Origin: Argopecten irradians
Lineage: Eukaryota > Mollusca > Bivalvia > Pectinida > Pectinidae
DNA length: 64,000 bases
Reading direction: 5' to 3'
Assembly: GCF_041381155.1 (NCBI RefSeq)
Contig: NC_091138.1
Coordinates: 36,015,604 to 36,079,603 of the forward strand
This document shows, one piece after another, positions 24,701 through 38,393 of the stretch. A model generated the notes under the pieces. The model was not told the DNA's origin. It worked only from the letters and a program-made list of their open reading frames with translations, and did not search any database. A program made the position numbers and the translations under genes. How positions within the stretch are numbered: the first letter of the stretch is position 1; every line of letters begins with the position of its first letter.

Positions 24701-26084
24701 GGATATGAAGAAACGATATTTTTAATCGGTCTGTTTTTTGGAGGATATTGAACACGCAGTGAGCAGTTCAAACACGGTAAGTCGGTCAAGTAGAAAATCA
24801 TATAAATGATAAATGTATTAAATAATCGTAATGTGCTGTTGATACACCTTAATAAGTTTAAATTGGTCAAGTGGGACTCGTTAATCTATTCTGGACAATC
24901 TCTTTCTATTGACTGAAAATAGTTTGGTATACACGACTTCAAAGCCAAGTTTTGGCATCCTCGACCGAGAGTGCATATGACGATCACATCCGACCATTAT
25001 TATAAAAACATCTATCCATAATTTAAGTTTTCTATGGAAACCAAACACAAATAAATCTGTACACCTATTCATATTTAAAGATTTCTATGGAAACCAAACT
25101 GTTTATTTTCAGTAGAACTCTATCATTGGACAGTTTCTTTTGAATAGTATAATTATACATGTATAGATAAAATTTATCCAATTAGAATGGAGTTTAAATC
25201 AGGTGATGAAATAGGCCGTGATATTAAAGCATGAAAGTTTGGGCCTAGTACCGATTACTGATATAGGTCAAAACTTTAGGGATCTTTTGTTTATACTGAT
25301 CACGAATTGGAAAACAAACCAATCTCGAGTAAAGTACCATATATGATAATTATCAATTATAATTAATTAATAAATATTTAATATTCCATTTATTTAGGAG
25401 TTGGAAGCCGTAAATTACGAGCGTGTGGTCATCGTTGACAAAGAAATATAACCAAGGTTCGATCATTGATATAATGTACATAAATCAAACGGGAGCTAAC
25501 ATGACGCCTTTGCACCTTGAGCTATTTGATCACACTGTGTTGACAAAAGGCCAAATATCAAAAACATGTTATTGAAAATATTGGCACCGAATTCTGTCCG
25601 TAGATATATATGGCTCTCGCACGTGTTCCTGAAGTTCTGCACGACGCCAAAATGATGCAATCGCATTTTGACACCAATTATAGTTGTAGATTACAAATAG
25701 AAACAGTTTTTGTGTATACAGTGATATGGAATCTATTTTGCATGTACGTCATTTGCCATTTTATACGTAGTTGCGACAAGAACAGGTACGCAAATACTAA
25801 CATATATTCTATCTATACATGTATATACCACCACAACGCTAGATCAGTATAAAGCCTGGTGTTCGGGAACATCGAAAGAGTTGAACGACTCTAGTAATCT
25901 TTCTCTCTTCTTGAAACTGTTGCAACATTTGATTTAAACAAACATTATTGCGTGATTTTATATACAATGGGATTGGGAACAAGTTTTCCAACTTACATGA
26001 AACCCTCTCCCTACAAAATTATAATTAATTATATGAAAAAACCCCCACAAAATTGGCAAAAATATAATATTATTTTAGATTTTA

Positions 26085-26140
26085 GATAGGGAGAGAGACA
26101 GACAAAGAGAGAGAGAGGAAGAGAGGGAGAGGGGGAGAAC
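26085..26140 (+). repeat. GA-rich simple repeat
   Basis: A purine run of GAGAGA and GAGGGAGAGG words. Confidence 0.8.
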
Positions 26141-27289
26141 TTATTCTAACATTTGTATATAATTACTTAATTTATTCTATTTGTAATCACTCCCTGTTCT
26201 TGTCTCGCTGCTTTATTTAAAGTTCATCACATCCAGTGCATTGTTATCTTTCTCCTGTCAATCTGGTGCTTTCTTAATTACGTTTCTCTTCTGTCACCAG
26301 CATCGGAAGGATATTAAGGATATTGAACACTATTAACGCGCATCAGTTTGTTCGCAGCCAGTCAAGTAAAGACAGCCTCATGCCATCGTTTCGTATTCAG
26401 GGATTTTAAAAAAAAAATAGTTCATATTATAAACAGGAAACGTAAGAGGAGGAGGGAGGGGGTTTAAAACCTATTACAGTCAGTTATATACTGTTGCGTG
26501 CTCTGACATATTGTAATGTTATCTTCAAGAAATAAATCTGGACTTCGATGTAGTAGTAGCTGCAGATCTAAAAGAATGAAGTTAGAATTTCATATGTGGC
26601 AACATATGCAATTGACATTCATGTACGTTGCATAATTTATATTCTACAAGTGGGTTTTTAATGCTATCTGACTATAATTATTTAGTGTATTTCATTAAAT
26701 GTACGAAGTGTAAAGAAGCAAATTAAAGTAATCGATAAGCAAATGAGAAGTATATGAATACGATGATGCAAATGAGCATGCTTAATATTTCAGTGCCCAG
26801 CTTCATCAACAGTATGGAATTACTTCGACTTGAAATTCTCCGTTGGAAAGTATTACAGAATTTAAAGTTCCTTAATTAAACACTTTGGCTGTATGTCTAA
26901 TACTACTATTATGAAAAACTGTAAGTTGGAGAATTCCTTAAATAAAATTTAACAAATGTTGATGAAACTGGGCTATAGTGAGATTTCAAAAAATATTTAT
27001 TTTTTACTTGGATCTTAACGAAGGCCACAGTAAATTTCGTGCTTTATTTTTATTGTGAAATTTACCTCCAGAGATTGGGAAAATGTTGTACGCCAAGGGA
27101 GATAACGCTGGTGGGTTTAATATAAATTTTCGGTAGCCTACATGGGTGGGATTAAAAAAGTACAAAGTTGTTATAACGACTAAGTAACTCGCTTTAACGA
27201 CTTCCTTTAAGAGCAAATTTGTAAAACCAAAGGAGCTAGGTCCACAGGAATTAAAAGAACGGGACCCCCTTTTTTTTTTTTTAATTTCT

Positions 27290-27900
27290 TAACATTCTGG
27301 GACTGATATGGGAAAACTATGACAGTTTGATTTTGACCACTAAAGTTTGTATCGCTATTTTTCAAAAAGTGCAAGAGGAATATTTCTGAAATATGATTTT
27401 AAAAAATCTCTTAGCCCTTTTTTTGTGAGCGTTGCATTTTTGGACTTTAAAAAATGGTCGAAATGGGATTTATCTGATAATATGGTTTGATTGGTTTCCT
27501 CTTGTTGTGACTATCGTAATTTGGCAGCCATCTTTGAATTCGACAATAGAAGCTTGCTATCTTTATTTCTCAGAAAGTACTTAAAGGGTCTTCATGAAAT
27601 TTCTTTATGGCTACCTCGGGGCCCTATTTGTGCCTTATGCATTTTGGAACTGATCTATAAACACGATGACCGACAAGCAGCCATCTTTGATTTTAACAAT
27701 TACCACTATTTCTCTGAAAATATTGAAGGGATTATCGACCAGTATTATGTATAGATTCCTCGTTGTCCTTATTGGTCGTTGGAACTAATCTGAAAACAAA
27801 GGTGGCCGACAGGCGACCACACTTGATTTGGATAATGTCTGTAATTTTATTTCATTTGGTTTCTAAAAAAAGTCCAAAAGAGGTCATTTTCTATTTGACT
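27290..27900 (+). mobile_element. Diverged relative of the 156-bp tandem-core element
   Basis: About four degraded units share the core words of 4574-6387: GCAGCCATCTTTGA, TTTCTCAGAAAGTACTTAAAG, CTCGGGGCCC and GGTGGCCGACAGG. Units are roughly 150 bp apart. The copy is old: the units differ strongly from each other. Confidence 0.7.
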
Positions 27901-28480
27901 ATGTAGTGTCTGCTTGGTCTTAGTTCAACATATCTTTGTTCGAGCAACTGCAAGTATGTGTGGTGTCAGTGTGTGAATCAAATGCTTAAAAGGAAGACAG
28001 AAGCAATAGAAATACAGAGAAAATATCAATCTTTTTGTTTATATATCGGAACAAGTCCTAGCCAAAGAGAACATATAAAGATGACCATAGTTCAAGAGAC
28101 CCTGACTGGAATTCCCTACCAGCTTCAGTAGCAAGCGTAACAAACCTGAACAAACCTTCGGGCCTGCCTTTGCCAATCAATCATTACCACCATAAAGGGT
28201 TTTTTTTATCGTATACTTAAAAAAAATTAAAACGTACTTACATAATCATTTAAACAAAATTAATTTCCATGCCACCTCCCATTTTCAAATGCACTAAATC
28301 CTTTGGGTTTATAATGAGGAAAAACGGTATAAAGCTAGTATATTAATAATCCGAAAAATAATCCGAAATAAAAGGCCAAAATAAATTCAAAGTAAAATCA
28401 AAATCATTTCTATGGAATATATATTCAGCCACTATAGGGCCTTCTTCAGTCCGAGGGTTTAACTCTTGATCTGGAAGAAG

Positions 28481-28503
28481 AAGATCCCTCTTGGGTCGCT
28501 TGT
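28481..28503 (+). repeat. Element 3' terminal hairpin (GATCCC-GGGTC type)
   Basis: AAGATCCCTCTTGGGTCGCT followed by TGT closely matches the 3' end of the tandem-core element at 6365-6387. It may be the right end of the diverged copy starting near 27290, or an isolated end. Confidence 0.5.
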
Positions 28504-29704
28504 TTGGCTTTCCTACCGTCTGTGACAGTTTTCACCGCTTTCATCCTTATGTAAAATAACACGAGTTGTGTCCCTTCCACAAAAACCTTGCGTAAATAAA
28601 CTAGTGCTATTCATAACCATGTAAACCTTGTTACTATATTAAATATTTTTAAGTTCCGTCATTGAAGTTTTTTTTTGTTTTTTTTTAATGTTTAGGCTAC
28701 TTGATATGAACGATTGTAACCAGCATAACAGAGTTAAAGAGTTAAAAATAGATATACCCGAAGTAATTTATTAGCTACATAAATGTAATAACAAATAGTA
28801 GGTTAGGTTTTTCTTTACTAAATTACTAAGCTATAATGCGTGTCAGCTTTGTAAGGTAACACGAAGGGAAAATAAAAGGAAATAAATATCCAAACGCCCC
28901 ACATCATTTTTCAGATTAACTTGTCGCCTTTATAGATAAACAGGTTAATAAGAAAATTACATGTCTCCATTATAAACGATGTCTTGGAATGCAATGTTCG
29001 GCAGAGATATTCCTAAAAGGTGAAAATGTAGATGATTCAAAATGATTCAGCAGAATCGTACCCGTCCACGTGCCAAGCTCGTGCTTCGAATTCGTTTTTG
29101 ATTACTCACGCTAAGACATTTGCCAATTTGAATTTAATTTTCGATGAAATTAATCCCGAGTTTATCAAACTGCAATTTATATGGAGTGAGGTATTAATTA
29201 GAAATGCCACTACGTGAGTCAGTGCCCGTTTTACATACACCTTTCTGATTGTGACTGATTATATTCCGCCAATCGATATCATGTTTTATCACCGACAAGT
29301 GATATGATTGATCCAGTTGCCTGTATGCTACGTGAAGGACGTGTTTTAGGAACAGGACGGTATGCAATATGAAACGACATAAACTACATGATACAATGTA
29401 AATATATATGCCAAAAAAAAGGTGTTTCCGTTTTTATTTGGTCTTTTTATTGATCTTTCACGGAAACTGTTGCAACCTGGAAACGATCCGTTGAGGGTAC
29501 AAGCGTTATCGTGTTCAACAATGATTTTAACTTAAAAGTTTTACGTTGTGTTCTAAGTAAACACCGAACTCGCATTTTATGATTAATTCAATGTAATGAA
29601 ATATGATTTTATCTTATATACGCCAGCACCTTTATTGGTGGACTTTATTGTCACAATATTAGCCAACAAGAAGACATGTTGCAAATAGTTCCGAAAGACG
29701 ATAT

Positions 29705-30549
29705 CATCAATATTTATCCTAGCTCATCTAGCTACCCGAAGGCCAATTGAATTTAATCCTTGTCATGGGGTTGCGTCCCTCGTCCGACCTTTCGTCGTCA
29801 ACGTTTCCCGTTGAGTGTCTTTTTTAAAGACCAAGATATTTAGATAAGGTATATTCGGATTGTAGCATTCTTTGATGAAAGACTACCAGGTTTGTTCAAA
29901 TCAATATCATTGACCTTCCTTCAGTTAATGTCGCAAGGATCCGATGTATCTTTTTAACGACTTTTTGTCAATAACTTTAGATTGACTTTGACCTTCTAAA
30001 CGGCTCCTAGTCGATAACTAAATAATTGACGTTGACCTTTTAAATGACTTCTAGTCGATAACTAAATGATTGACTTTGACTTCAATCAAGTTCCCCAAGA
30101 ATGAATATTAGTAAAAATTAAAAACAAGGTGCTTATGGTCTTTAGTAAAGTATGTTTGATTTTTTTTCCAATTGAATGGATTTGACCTTCAAGGCCACCG
30201 AGAACCAATATACACATATAGTAAAATTTTCAAATTATTTTGCCAATTTTACTGTCCTTTGTATAAATGTTTGATAATCTTTTTCACATCAATGATTTGT
30301 AAATATCTTTCACAGTAATGCAAAGGAAAAAAATGTTTTGATATCTCCAACGAAGTCTTCAATACTTATAAGGTACAGCAAAATGTGTTCAAATTAATAA
30401 CCTAAACTTTTCAGGTCAGAAAGATCAGATATTCTAAATAAAATTTCTTACATCTCAAGTTTTCTAGAAATTAATTCATTGTTCCTACAAACTTAATAAA
30501 ACTCCATGTGCTGAGCAGGTAAACTATCCAGACCCATTGGGCCTCTTGT
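29705..30549 (+). mobile_element. Second non-autonomous element type, GCTCATCTAGC...GGGCCTCTTGT
   Basis: The left end is TAGCTCATCTAGCTACCCGA, followed by a TCCGACC/CGTCGTC-rich stretch like the left end of the 4574 element. The interior has two direct ~55-bp repeats containing TAGTCGATAACTAAAT (about 30009 and 30053). The right end is CCAGACCCATTGGGCCTCTT followed by GTG. The overall plan resembles a mollusc repeat I recognise in general form. No coding capacity. Confidence 0.6.
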
Positions 30550-31401
30550 GTTTAATTTCCTATATTTAAAAGAAACCTTACTAAATAATAATATGATGAA
30601 TAAGTCATGATACAAATATTTACCGATGAAACCCTAATTGGCTCACAGAGTATATGGATAAGTTGGTGACTTAAAATAGAGGATACTGCATATTTATCGA
30701 ATTTTGTTCAAAGCAAGACTGTGATACCGCAATTCTTCACAAAGGAAATGGAGATAACGTTATAAAACATACCTGCCCTTGTTAGAATGTTGAATTTGTC
30801 AAGATCTTATTGTTGACATGTTCTGCCTATTATCGAATGTTCTGATTCTCCCAAACACTTGGTTCATAACATTTTCTGTTCCAAGGGAGTCATTGCATGA
30901 AACAATCTAATCACAGGTTTCATAAAGCAATAAGTAAAATGGAATCACAAAGGACTCATTTTTTATTTTTATTATTTTGTTCTTGGGTAATTACATCTGT
31001 GTTTTCTCTGTACAAGTTGCTCCTTTGCTTTATCCTTTTTTGTGATACAGAATCGGACGTCTCCTATCATCGTCGTTTCTGTCCCTTTGTTTTGATGTAC
31101 AGCATCTCTCCAATTTCTCCAAAACATATGGCATGTTTAGCTAATGAAAAAAACACCCATACTAAAATCACATGAGTATTGCCTGAGTATTATATGAGAC
31201 GAACATGTATTTATAAAAAACCGTTAAAAAATAGAAACAAAATTAAAATGATGTTAAAAATGATTCAAACTTGTTTACAACGTACGATAGGGCGTGATCT
31301 TCTTGAGTGACTCAGTAAATGTGTAATTGATAATCGCTAAGTTATCAAAACTACTATTAATAATATACGGTAGTGACACCTAAAACTGCTATCGTCGTTT
31401 A

Positions 31402-31695
31402 GTGGTCAGACCCAATAGGTAACTTATCTGTGTTATTCTTTATGACAAAGTCAGTATATATATTCCCACGATCTTCCGTGGATTTGTGTCCAAATATCCA
31501 CCTACTGTTATCAATACGGAACCGCAATGCATTCCGGACGTGCCGAGTCCGTCGGCCGGGAGTCTGGCTGAAATTAGACGATCCCTGGCTCGAGTGTTGG
31601 GCCAAAGAGGCCTCCTGCCGTACACAATCGTCCAGATTGGACAGCATTGTGAGGGACGTCTGCTGTTGTCCAGTGCGATAAAGCGCTGGAATTAA
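31402..31695 (+). other. GC-richer island with an open 97-codon frame; coding status unresolved
   Basis: After a TTTAG that could be an acceptor, the + frame from 31402 to TAA at 31693-31695 is open with no ATG. It reads in part PPTVINTEPQCIPDVPSPSA, then SLARVLGQRGLLPYTIVQ. The minus strand is also open here, as expected in GC-rich DNA. The base composition stands out from AT-rich neighbours up to about 31850. It may be an exon of an unknown gene, a conserved regulatory element or a non-coding RNA exon. Confidence 0.3.
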
Positions 31696-32832
31696 TAAGC
31701 TAGCCTGGATCTGACGCTATCAGATGTGGCGTTAGACTATGATAACACTGGACATTCCAGAGAGGGATGGAGACGTCAGGAAAGTGTCCACTCCATGTCT
31801 CGTACATCAAACACAAGGACGCTGGGGGCACTCTCAAACAACTGTCGATTGTGTTTCCTTCATTAAACCTTTGTAATCAACTGCTTTATTGATGAACAGA
31901 GATAACGACTCGATCGTGGGAAATGTACACTTTGTTATACATTTTCATTTTCTAAATAAATCGTCAATTTGTCTGATATCGTTGTTTGTCATTGTCCTTT
32001 ATGTTGCATCACCATTTTGAAAAAAAAATGCTTTCATTACATTCGGAAAATGATCGTCATTTTGTTCGATATCATTGTTCGTCACTGTCCTCATAGTCTC
32101 TCATCTCCCTCACTTCAATCTCTCTTATCATCATGTAAAAACATGGATTACCTTCACAAAGAAAAAACCCGAAAAACTCAGTGATGTTCTTCGGTGATCA
32201 AAAATTTAATTGGTGTTCATTTTGCTATTTTGTATTCAATCATTCTTCATCTGAAAAGTATTGCTTAAGACCACGGGAACGTTTTTGGAAGACAGCTGAC
32301 CTAAAGAATACTCAAAAACATTCTCAAAGAAAAATGTAAAATTCACAAGACGTGCTAGAATTATCTGTGATTCAAATAGTCTATGAGAGAAGTACTAAAG
32401 GTTTTTGTTTGTCGTTGAATCCTTTGTCAGTTTTATTGAAATAAAACTCTGGTGGAATGAAATTATTGAGTCAAAATCGTTTCTGACGGTAAGCGACCAA
32501 AGCCGAAATTCAAATGCTTCAATCTTGTAACAAGTATTTTCATTGACTGGTTAAATTATAACGTAATAACATATCGTCGCCGTTTGTAATATCGCCATTG
32601 ATTGGTGGATACGACGGCGTGATGACCTCACTCAAAAACAAACTTTCTCCGAGAAATTTGGAATTTCACGGAATTAGATTGAGCTATAACTTGTTTATCT
32701 GTTTATGTTATTGAATTTTGATAAGATTTTGAAATACAAAAATCAGTGTTTAGTTGTTTTTTTTAATCTAATTTACAATTATGTGGTGTCAAACACTATG
32801 ATGGAAGTCAAAATTAAAGGTAATGGCACAAA

Positions 32833-33202
32833 TTAAAGATGCTCCACCGCTGACAAATGGTATTTTTTCACTATCAAAAACAGGAGCAGACGATTAGGTA
32901 TTTTTCTTCAGTTACAAAAGTTACTTACTTTATACCATTACCACCGTTAAAAAGTTTGAGCTCCTAATTTTAATTCAAGTTAAAAATATGAAAAATAATT
33001 AGTTGCATCCAGAACATATTCCGTAGCACTATATCCTATTTGGAATGAACTACTGATTGCGCATGCACCAAAGGCGAAATAAAATATTTTACATTATTTT
33101 TTCTTTTGATTAGGCATATACAAATGTATATACACGTTTATAACCAATTTTTGTTCAAATGAAGAATATCATTTATGCTCTGTCGGCGGTGGAGCATCTT
33201 TA
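32833..33202 (-). mobile_element. MITE family A, copy 2
   Basis: TTAAAGATGCTCCACCGCTG at the left and GGCGGTGGAGCATCTTTA at the right. The interior is the reverse complement of copy 1 (left end reads CAAATGGTATTTTTTCAC). The right flank is TTTAG, so only TA is conserved there. Confidence 0.93.
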
Positions 33203-35078
33203 GAAAATAAATATGTAATTGATATTTTAAATACAACCTGCAAATGTCACTCGATTCCTTATTGGGCAATACACAAAAAAAGCAACCAAATTAACTACAT
33301 TTTTGTTTACTTTTCATCAAATTACACAGCTTTGAAATACATAGCATCGTCAAATAAAAATTATTGTACTTTTGTCTTTGTTTATAAAAGAACCCAATAT
33401 TTGCTGATATCTGAAGTATTGATACAATTTACCTGAGTATTATTAAAGTTTTAATTGGTTTCAATAAAATTCAAATTGCATCCTGTGTTCAATCGTTCAA
33501 ATTAAAATGCATTATATAAGTTTGAAATCTTGTTAAATTGATGTTCCTCCTTACAATGACTTTCAATAAATAGCAGTCGATTTTTACTACAATATTTCCC
33601 ACCTAGTAATGTACAATGCACGCTTCAAGTCATCTTCATGATTTTCATAATACAATACAAAAATTAGGTAATCATTATAATCAATAGATAATTTGATAAA
33701 AAAAGGAATGGATATACTGTTTTAATATGTTATGTCATTCTCGCGTGGGTATACAATATATTGTTCCGTATTGACACTCGGACATTATCGGGTATTAAGT
33801 GACTGTGAGGTTGTTATCTTGGGAAGGAAACTTTCTTGTTATCAGCTGAATGTCAAACCGCCCTTCTTCTAAGTAAGATTTAAAACAACAGGATTCTACC
33901 TTGTGTGGACACTCACTCACACACGTAACCCAAGGCTGGGAACTCTAGCTCACTATCAGCTACATTATCTGGTTATTCGAACATTTTGGATACTGCAACT
34001 TTTCATTAATTTCACTTTCTTCCATACAAAGGTAAGTAACAGTATATAATTGTAACTTAATTTATTTTAATTTCATTAATACTATATATTTTTCTTTCTT
34101 AGAATTAATTGAGAAGGGAAAACATCTAGATGTTATAGAGATTTATTAATTCGATTCATCTCTCACAATTTCAGTCACAAAATATATCAAATTGAATTCA
34201 TTTTCTTCTGCGACTTACTTGTGTTGCTTAAACTGGTACATAATACGAAATGTTAGAACTATGGCTGCGGAAGTGCAAAAGACTCTTAATCTAAAAAAAA
34301 TGGAAAATTAGATTTATTTAATTTTGATTATTTCATAATTTCCTCCTCGACTGTCAAAACCAGACTCTTATTTACTTTATACATTTGTATATTATCATTC
34401 ATTAAAAGCATGACCAAAAAAAAAGAGTGTTTTTTAAACTCATGGCACACAATATGTTTGTCTAAACTTTCTCCGTATTGAATTTTATTAAAACTAAACC
34501 ATGTTCAATATTCGTTCCTATTACACAGCGTTTGTTCTTCGCCTATAAACATATGATGCAAAATTTTGCATCTGTTAATACTTTTATAAACTGGAACTTA
34601 AACAAAAATATCCAATATTTCAAAAAATATGGTAATTATCGTTTTATACCAATAAATATCGAAACTTAAAACATAGGAAATCGAACTTATTTTTCTCAAT
34701 ATAATCATATTATGTAATTGTATTTTTCATTTTTTATTACGGATAATTTTTACTAATACTAAAGTAGATGATGTCCGAAGGTCAGAGGGCTTCAACGGAC
34801 TTTTTCAATGGACTGTTAATTTGTTATCAAACAGCGTAAGCCTAAAATGTTTTTCGTGTACGTCTATGTTATCAAAATGTTAGTCTCAATATTTATTGAA
34901 ATTCGAGATGATGCTGAAAAGTAGTTATTTTGGCAAACATTCTTGATATCAGTAATGTATACACATCAATTCGACATTGAACATTCATTGTAATTAAGTC
35001 CAAGAATTTTGTCGTAAAAATTACCCTGTGTGATATATTAATATTCCCCTTCATATGAAGGATAAATATTTGGAAATT

Positions 35079-35102
35079 ATATATATATATATATATATAT
35101 AT
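35079..35102. repeat. (TA)n microsatellite
   Basis: About twelve uninterrupted TA units. Confidence 0.95.
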
Positions 35103-35933
35103 CGGCATATATTTATTCTAGATTCTTCTCTTATGTCAAAATTGACTTGGAAAATAGTGAAAATGTGTACCTTTTATAGATACAAATGCATCGTGCAATG
35201 AGTATTATATTTGTCCAAAGTTAATGTAACGAAACTATCGGACAAAGAACTACATACACTAGCTAATAAGGATTTCTTTATAAGACCAATTCAAAAAAGT
35301 TCAAAATGGTATTACAGTCATAATCGTCCAATTACTTAACTACTCATCATTTGCTATTTTTAAATTACACGGCAAATATGCCGATACCTGTTAAATCTCC
35401 TCTTTGAAAGTGTTGACATATTTTCTACTCTAAGTTATGAAGCATCGCTTACATAGATATTTAAAGAGGACGTAAGATATATGTTATTTGATTATATTCG
35501 ATTGCGTTTCACCTTTAGATATAATGATATCTACTATATTATAAGAAGTTTTTCTTTCTTCCTTATTTCAAATTTATTAAAAAGGACATGTAACTGTTTT
35601 GCTAAATATTACATTATACATGTAAACACTGTACCGACAGTGTTCGTCTTCATCAATATTTCTCTACATATTTCGGCTCTATTCTAACGATAAATTGTAA
35701 AAATACAAGTAGTAGTTATACGCTGTTTCATCTAAAACAACATATTCTGTTGCTTAATTTGACGGAAATTCTTTGTAACCCGCGAAGCGATTTTTCTGTC
35801 GACTTTGTTAAAATTACAAATTAAGAAATAAAATAAATAATAGAATGCAGCGTGACGCTTATGATTTTGTAATATACAATAATCATAAAAAGGGTATATC
35901 GTAGATATAAAATCTTAATTAGGAAGGAGCAAA

Positions 35934-36110
35934 ATAATACAATGTTACAAAAATAATACAATGCAACGTAATATAATGTAATAATTACATTGGTATAAAA
36001 AATGATACAATGTTACAAAAATAATACAATGTTATAAAAATAATACAATTTTACAAATATAATACAATGTTATAGAAATATTACAATGTTATAACAATAA
36101 TACAATGTAA
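35934..36110 (+). repeat. AT-rich tandem repeat, AATACAATGTTACAAAAAT
   Basis: Eight or so units of about 19-20 bp with the words AATACAATG and TTA(C/T)AAAAATA; the units vary in the middle. Confidence 0.85.
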
Positions 36111-37129
36111 TGCTAAATCATTTCCGTAATGAAGCATTATATTTTTTCATATTTTCAACAAATAGTTATATAAGTCAACTTTATCATTTCATTATTTATA
36201 CTGTTGTTCTGTTACCTCTACTTTTCTGAAAATTCATAATTCATTTTAATTAAGGTATTTAATTCGTTTTAATATCTATGAAGAAAAAACGTGACAAATG
36301 ATCATAAATGCTATCAGTTTTCTAATTCTATTATAAAGACACTATAGAATTGTATATCACCAAATTGAAATGACGGTCGGTTTATATATATTGCATTATC
36401 ATTAGAAACCTCGTGAGTAATATGTAGAAATTTCCAGAGAATTTCTTTTGTAAAACTCTACAGATAATGTCCGATATAAAATGCATGACAAGGAGAATAC
36501 GCCCTTTTTGATTGGTCGCAATCTCTGTAAGGCTATATACATTGATGAATTCTAATGTTCGCCATGCAACTTTGAATTGAGTAACTCCACCCGCAAAACA
36601 GAAACTGTGTGAACATAATCGAAACCATTAGAATTCACCTCTGTGTATTTAAAATTGCTTTAAGATGATAAATTAACAGCTGCCTTAGGATACTACAACT
36701 ACTTCTTTATTATGTTTCTTTACAAAGTACAGTGTATAGAGAAACATTTTTACAGCATTCAACAAATACATTGTAGAAGGACACATTATATAACTTTTTA
36801 AACAGAACTTCGATAAATTTAGTACAGACTTTCTGAATGTTTTTATATTTGTATACCTAATTAGTTGTAAATAATATTTGGTACAGCACAATAATACTTA
36901 TCGGTATATAATTTGCCACCAGGATTCAAAATCTGATTAGGCTAATCATGGTTGACGACAATTTTCAAATCAAGATAAATCAATTTATTTTAAAACTTTA
37001 CAAAATTTTATAAAATTCCGAAATATTCTATTGTCTACCAATTTGCCAATTTTAGAGATGATATAAGTATAACCACAAATTTTGCAGCAAATGAAAAAAA
37101 AAATCCACTAATCATGTGATTAAAATGCT

Positions 37130-37411
37130 TCACTGCCGACAGAGAATAAACGGTACCCATCATTTGAACAATAATCGTGTATATATATATATTTTTTTTT
37201 TTTATTATTATATTTTGCTTTTGTTGCATGCGCAATCAGTACTTCATTCCATATACATGTAGGACATAGTGCAAGAGATTTATTGGGACACAATTAATTA
37301 TTTTTGATATCTTCATCTTGAAGTAAAATTAGAAGCTCGAAATTTTCAAATTGTCTGCTCCTGTTTTTGATAGAGAAAAAATACCATTTATCAGCGGTGG
37401 AGCGTGTTTAA
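37130..37411 (+). mobile_element. MITE family A, copy 3 (internally deleted)
   Basis: TTAAAATGCTTCACTGCCGA at the left and CAGCGGTGGAGCGTGTTTAA at the right, same orientation as copy 1. At 282 bp it lacks about 80 bp, mainly on the right side between AAATTTTCAAAT and TCTGCTCCTG. Confidence 0.9.
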
Positions 37412-38331
37412 GTTCGTTATTATTATTTTTTGAACAACTGGACCCAGAATTAACCAAAAGTTTAATTTGATTATCACTTTGTTTGTTTGTATGCTGATAT
37501 GATGTTCTAGGTTTGTCCAGTTTTGTTTTAACCTCATCTAACGTCAGCCATTGTTTATGGTTTTATAACCCAATCAACACCATCCAGCTATTTTCACAAA
37601 TTCTCGATACTCGTGATTTATCGAGTTGTGAGACGCCATAATTTCTGATTGTAATTGAAGATAAATGAATTTCTTTAGATACGAAGCCAAATGCTTGATT
37701 TACAAAATATAATTACATAAGCCACATCATTTTCAACAGAAATAAACGGTTCGTACTTTGAATTTATTATACAACTGACAAAAACTCGCACATGAAGGCG
37801 ATGGTTGGTTGAAATTAGCGTCAATATTGTAGCGCTAAAGACTTCTTAACAGATAACAATGACGTGTACAATTGTTGTAATAAGTTCATTCAAGTATACA
37901 CTCATTCAGACATGCCGAGACTACCTTTACTGCTAAGGATTGAAATTAGATAGATTTTATTAGTTTTTCCCAAAGCAATATCTTTAAATATAACATGTAT
38001 TACAGAATCCTGAGTAATAACAACTTAATCGGATATAACCGGTTATTTTTATGTGCCAGGAAATTCGTTATTTCACTCAAAACGAAAAAATAAAATTCTT
38101 ATATATTGAACATGTTGCGATATGGCTATACAAGTATACGTATACATTGTACGTATGATTTATCAATTTCTTATTTCACGGGAAAAATCGCGTCTTAATG
38201 ATTTACTTATCCGTTTATCCGTTTTATTGCGAAAACATCCACCTCAGAGATGTATAAACAAGCAATATAATTTTGTTTTTGTCTCAATATCGAAGATACT
38301 TCTAGACGAGGAAGACTGCTTTTCTGGTGGC

Positions 38332-38393
38332 GACGTCAGTATTGTGTGAAGTCCACTGTTGAGACGTCAATATCGTGTGAAGTCCACTGTTGA
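38332..38393 (+). repeat. 31-bp direct duplication
   Basis: Two tandem copies of GACGTCA(G/A)TAT(T/C)GTGTGAAG, each continuing into TCCACTGTTGA. Confidence 0.85.

Larger units (their letters stand above)
22836..27245. other. Gene-poor stretch with low-complexity patches
   Basis: No gene is supportable. It contains loose ~70-100-bp repeats at 24440-24700, a GA-rich run at 26085-26140, and a GGGAGATAAC-type half-motif near 27098 that may be a remnant of fold-back family B. Confidence 0.4.
33203..37129. other. Gene-poor AT-rich stretch
   Basis: No gene is supportable. 33820-34031 is a less AT-rich block ending in a strong donor-like AAAG|GTAAGT, a possible untranslated exon. A TA microsatellite lies at 35079-35102 and an AT-rich tandem repeat at 35934-36110. 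Confidence 0.4.

Noticed and set aside
25610..25852. 80-codon + frame beginning MALARVPEVLHDAKMMQSHFD
   Set aside because: The first 25 codons look plausible, but the rest is unlike protein and there is no clear donor at the change point.
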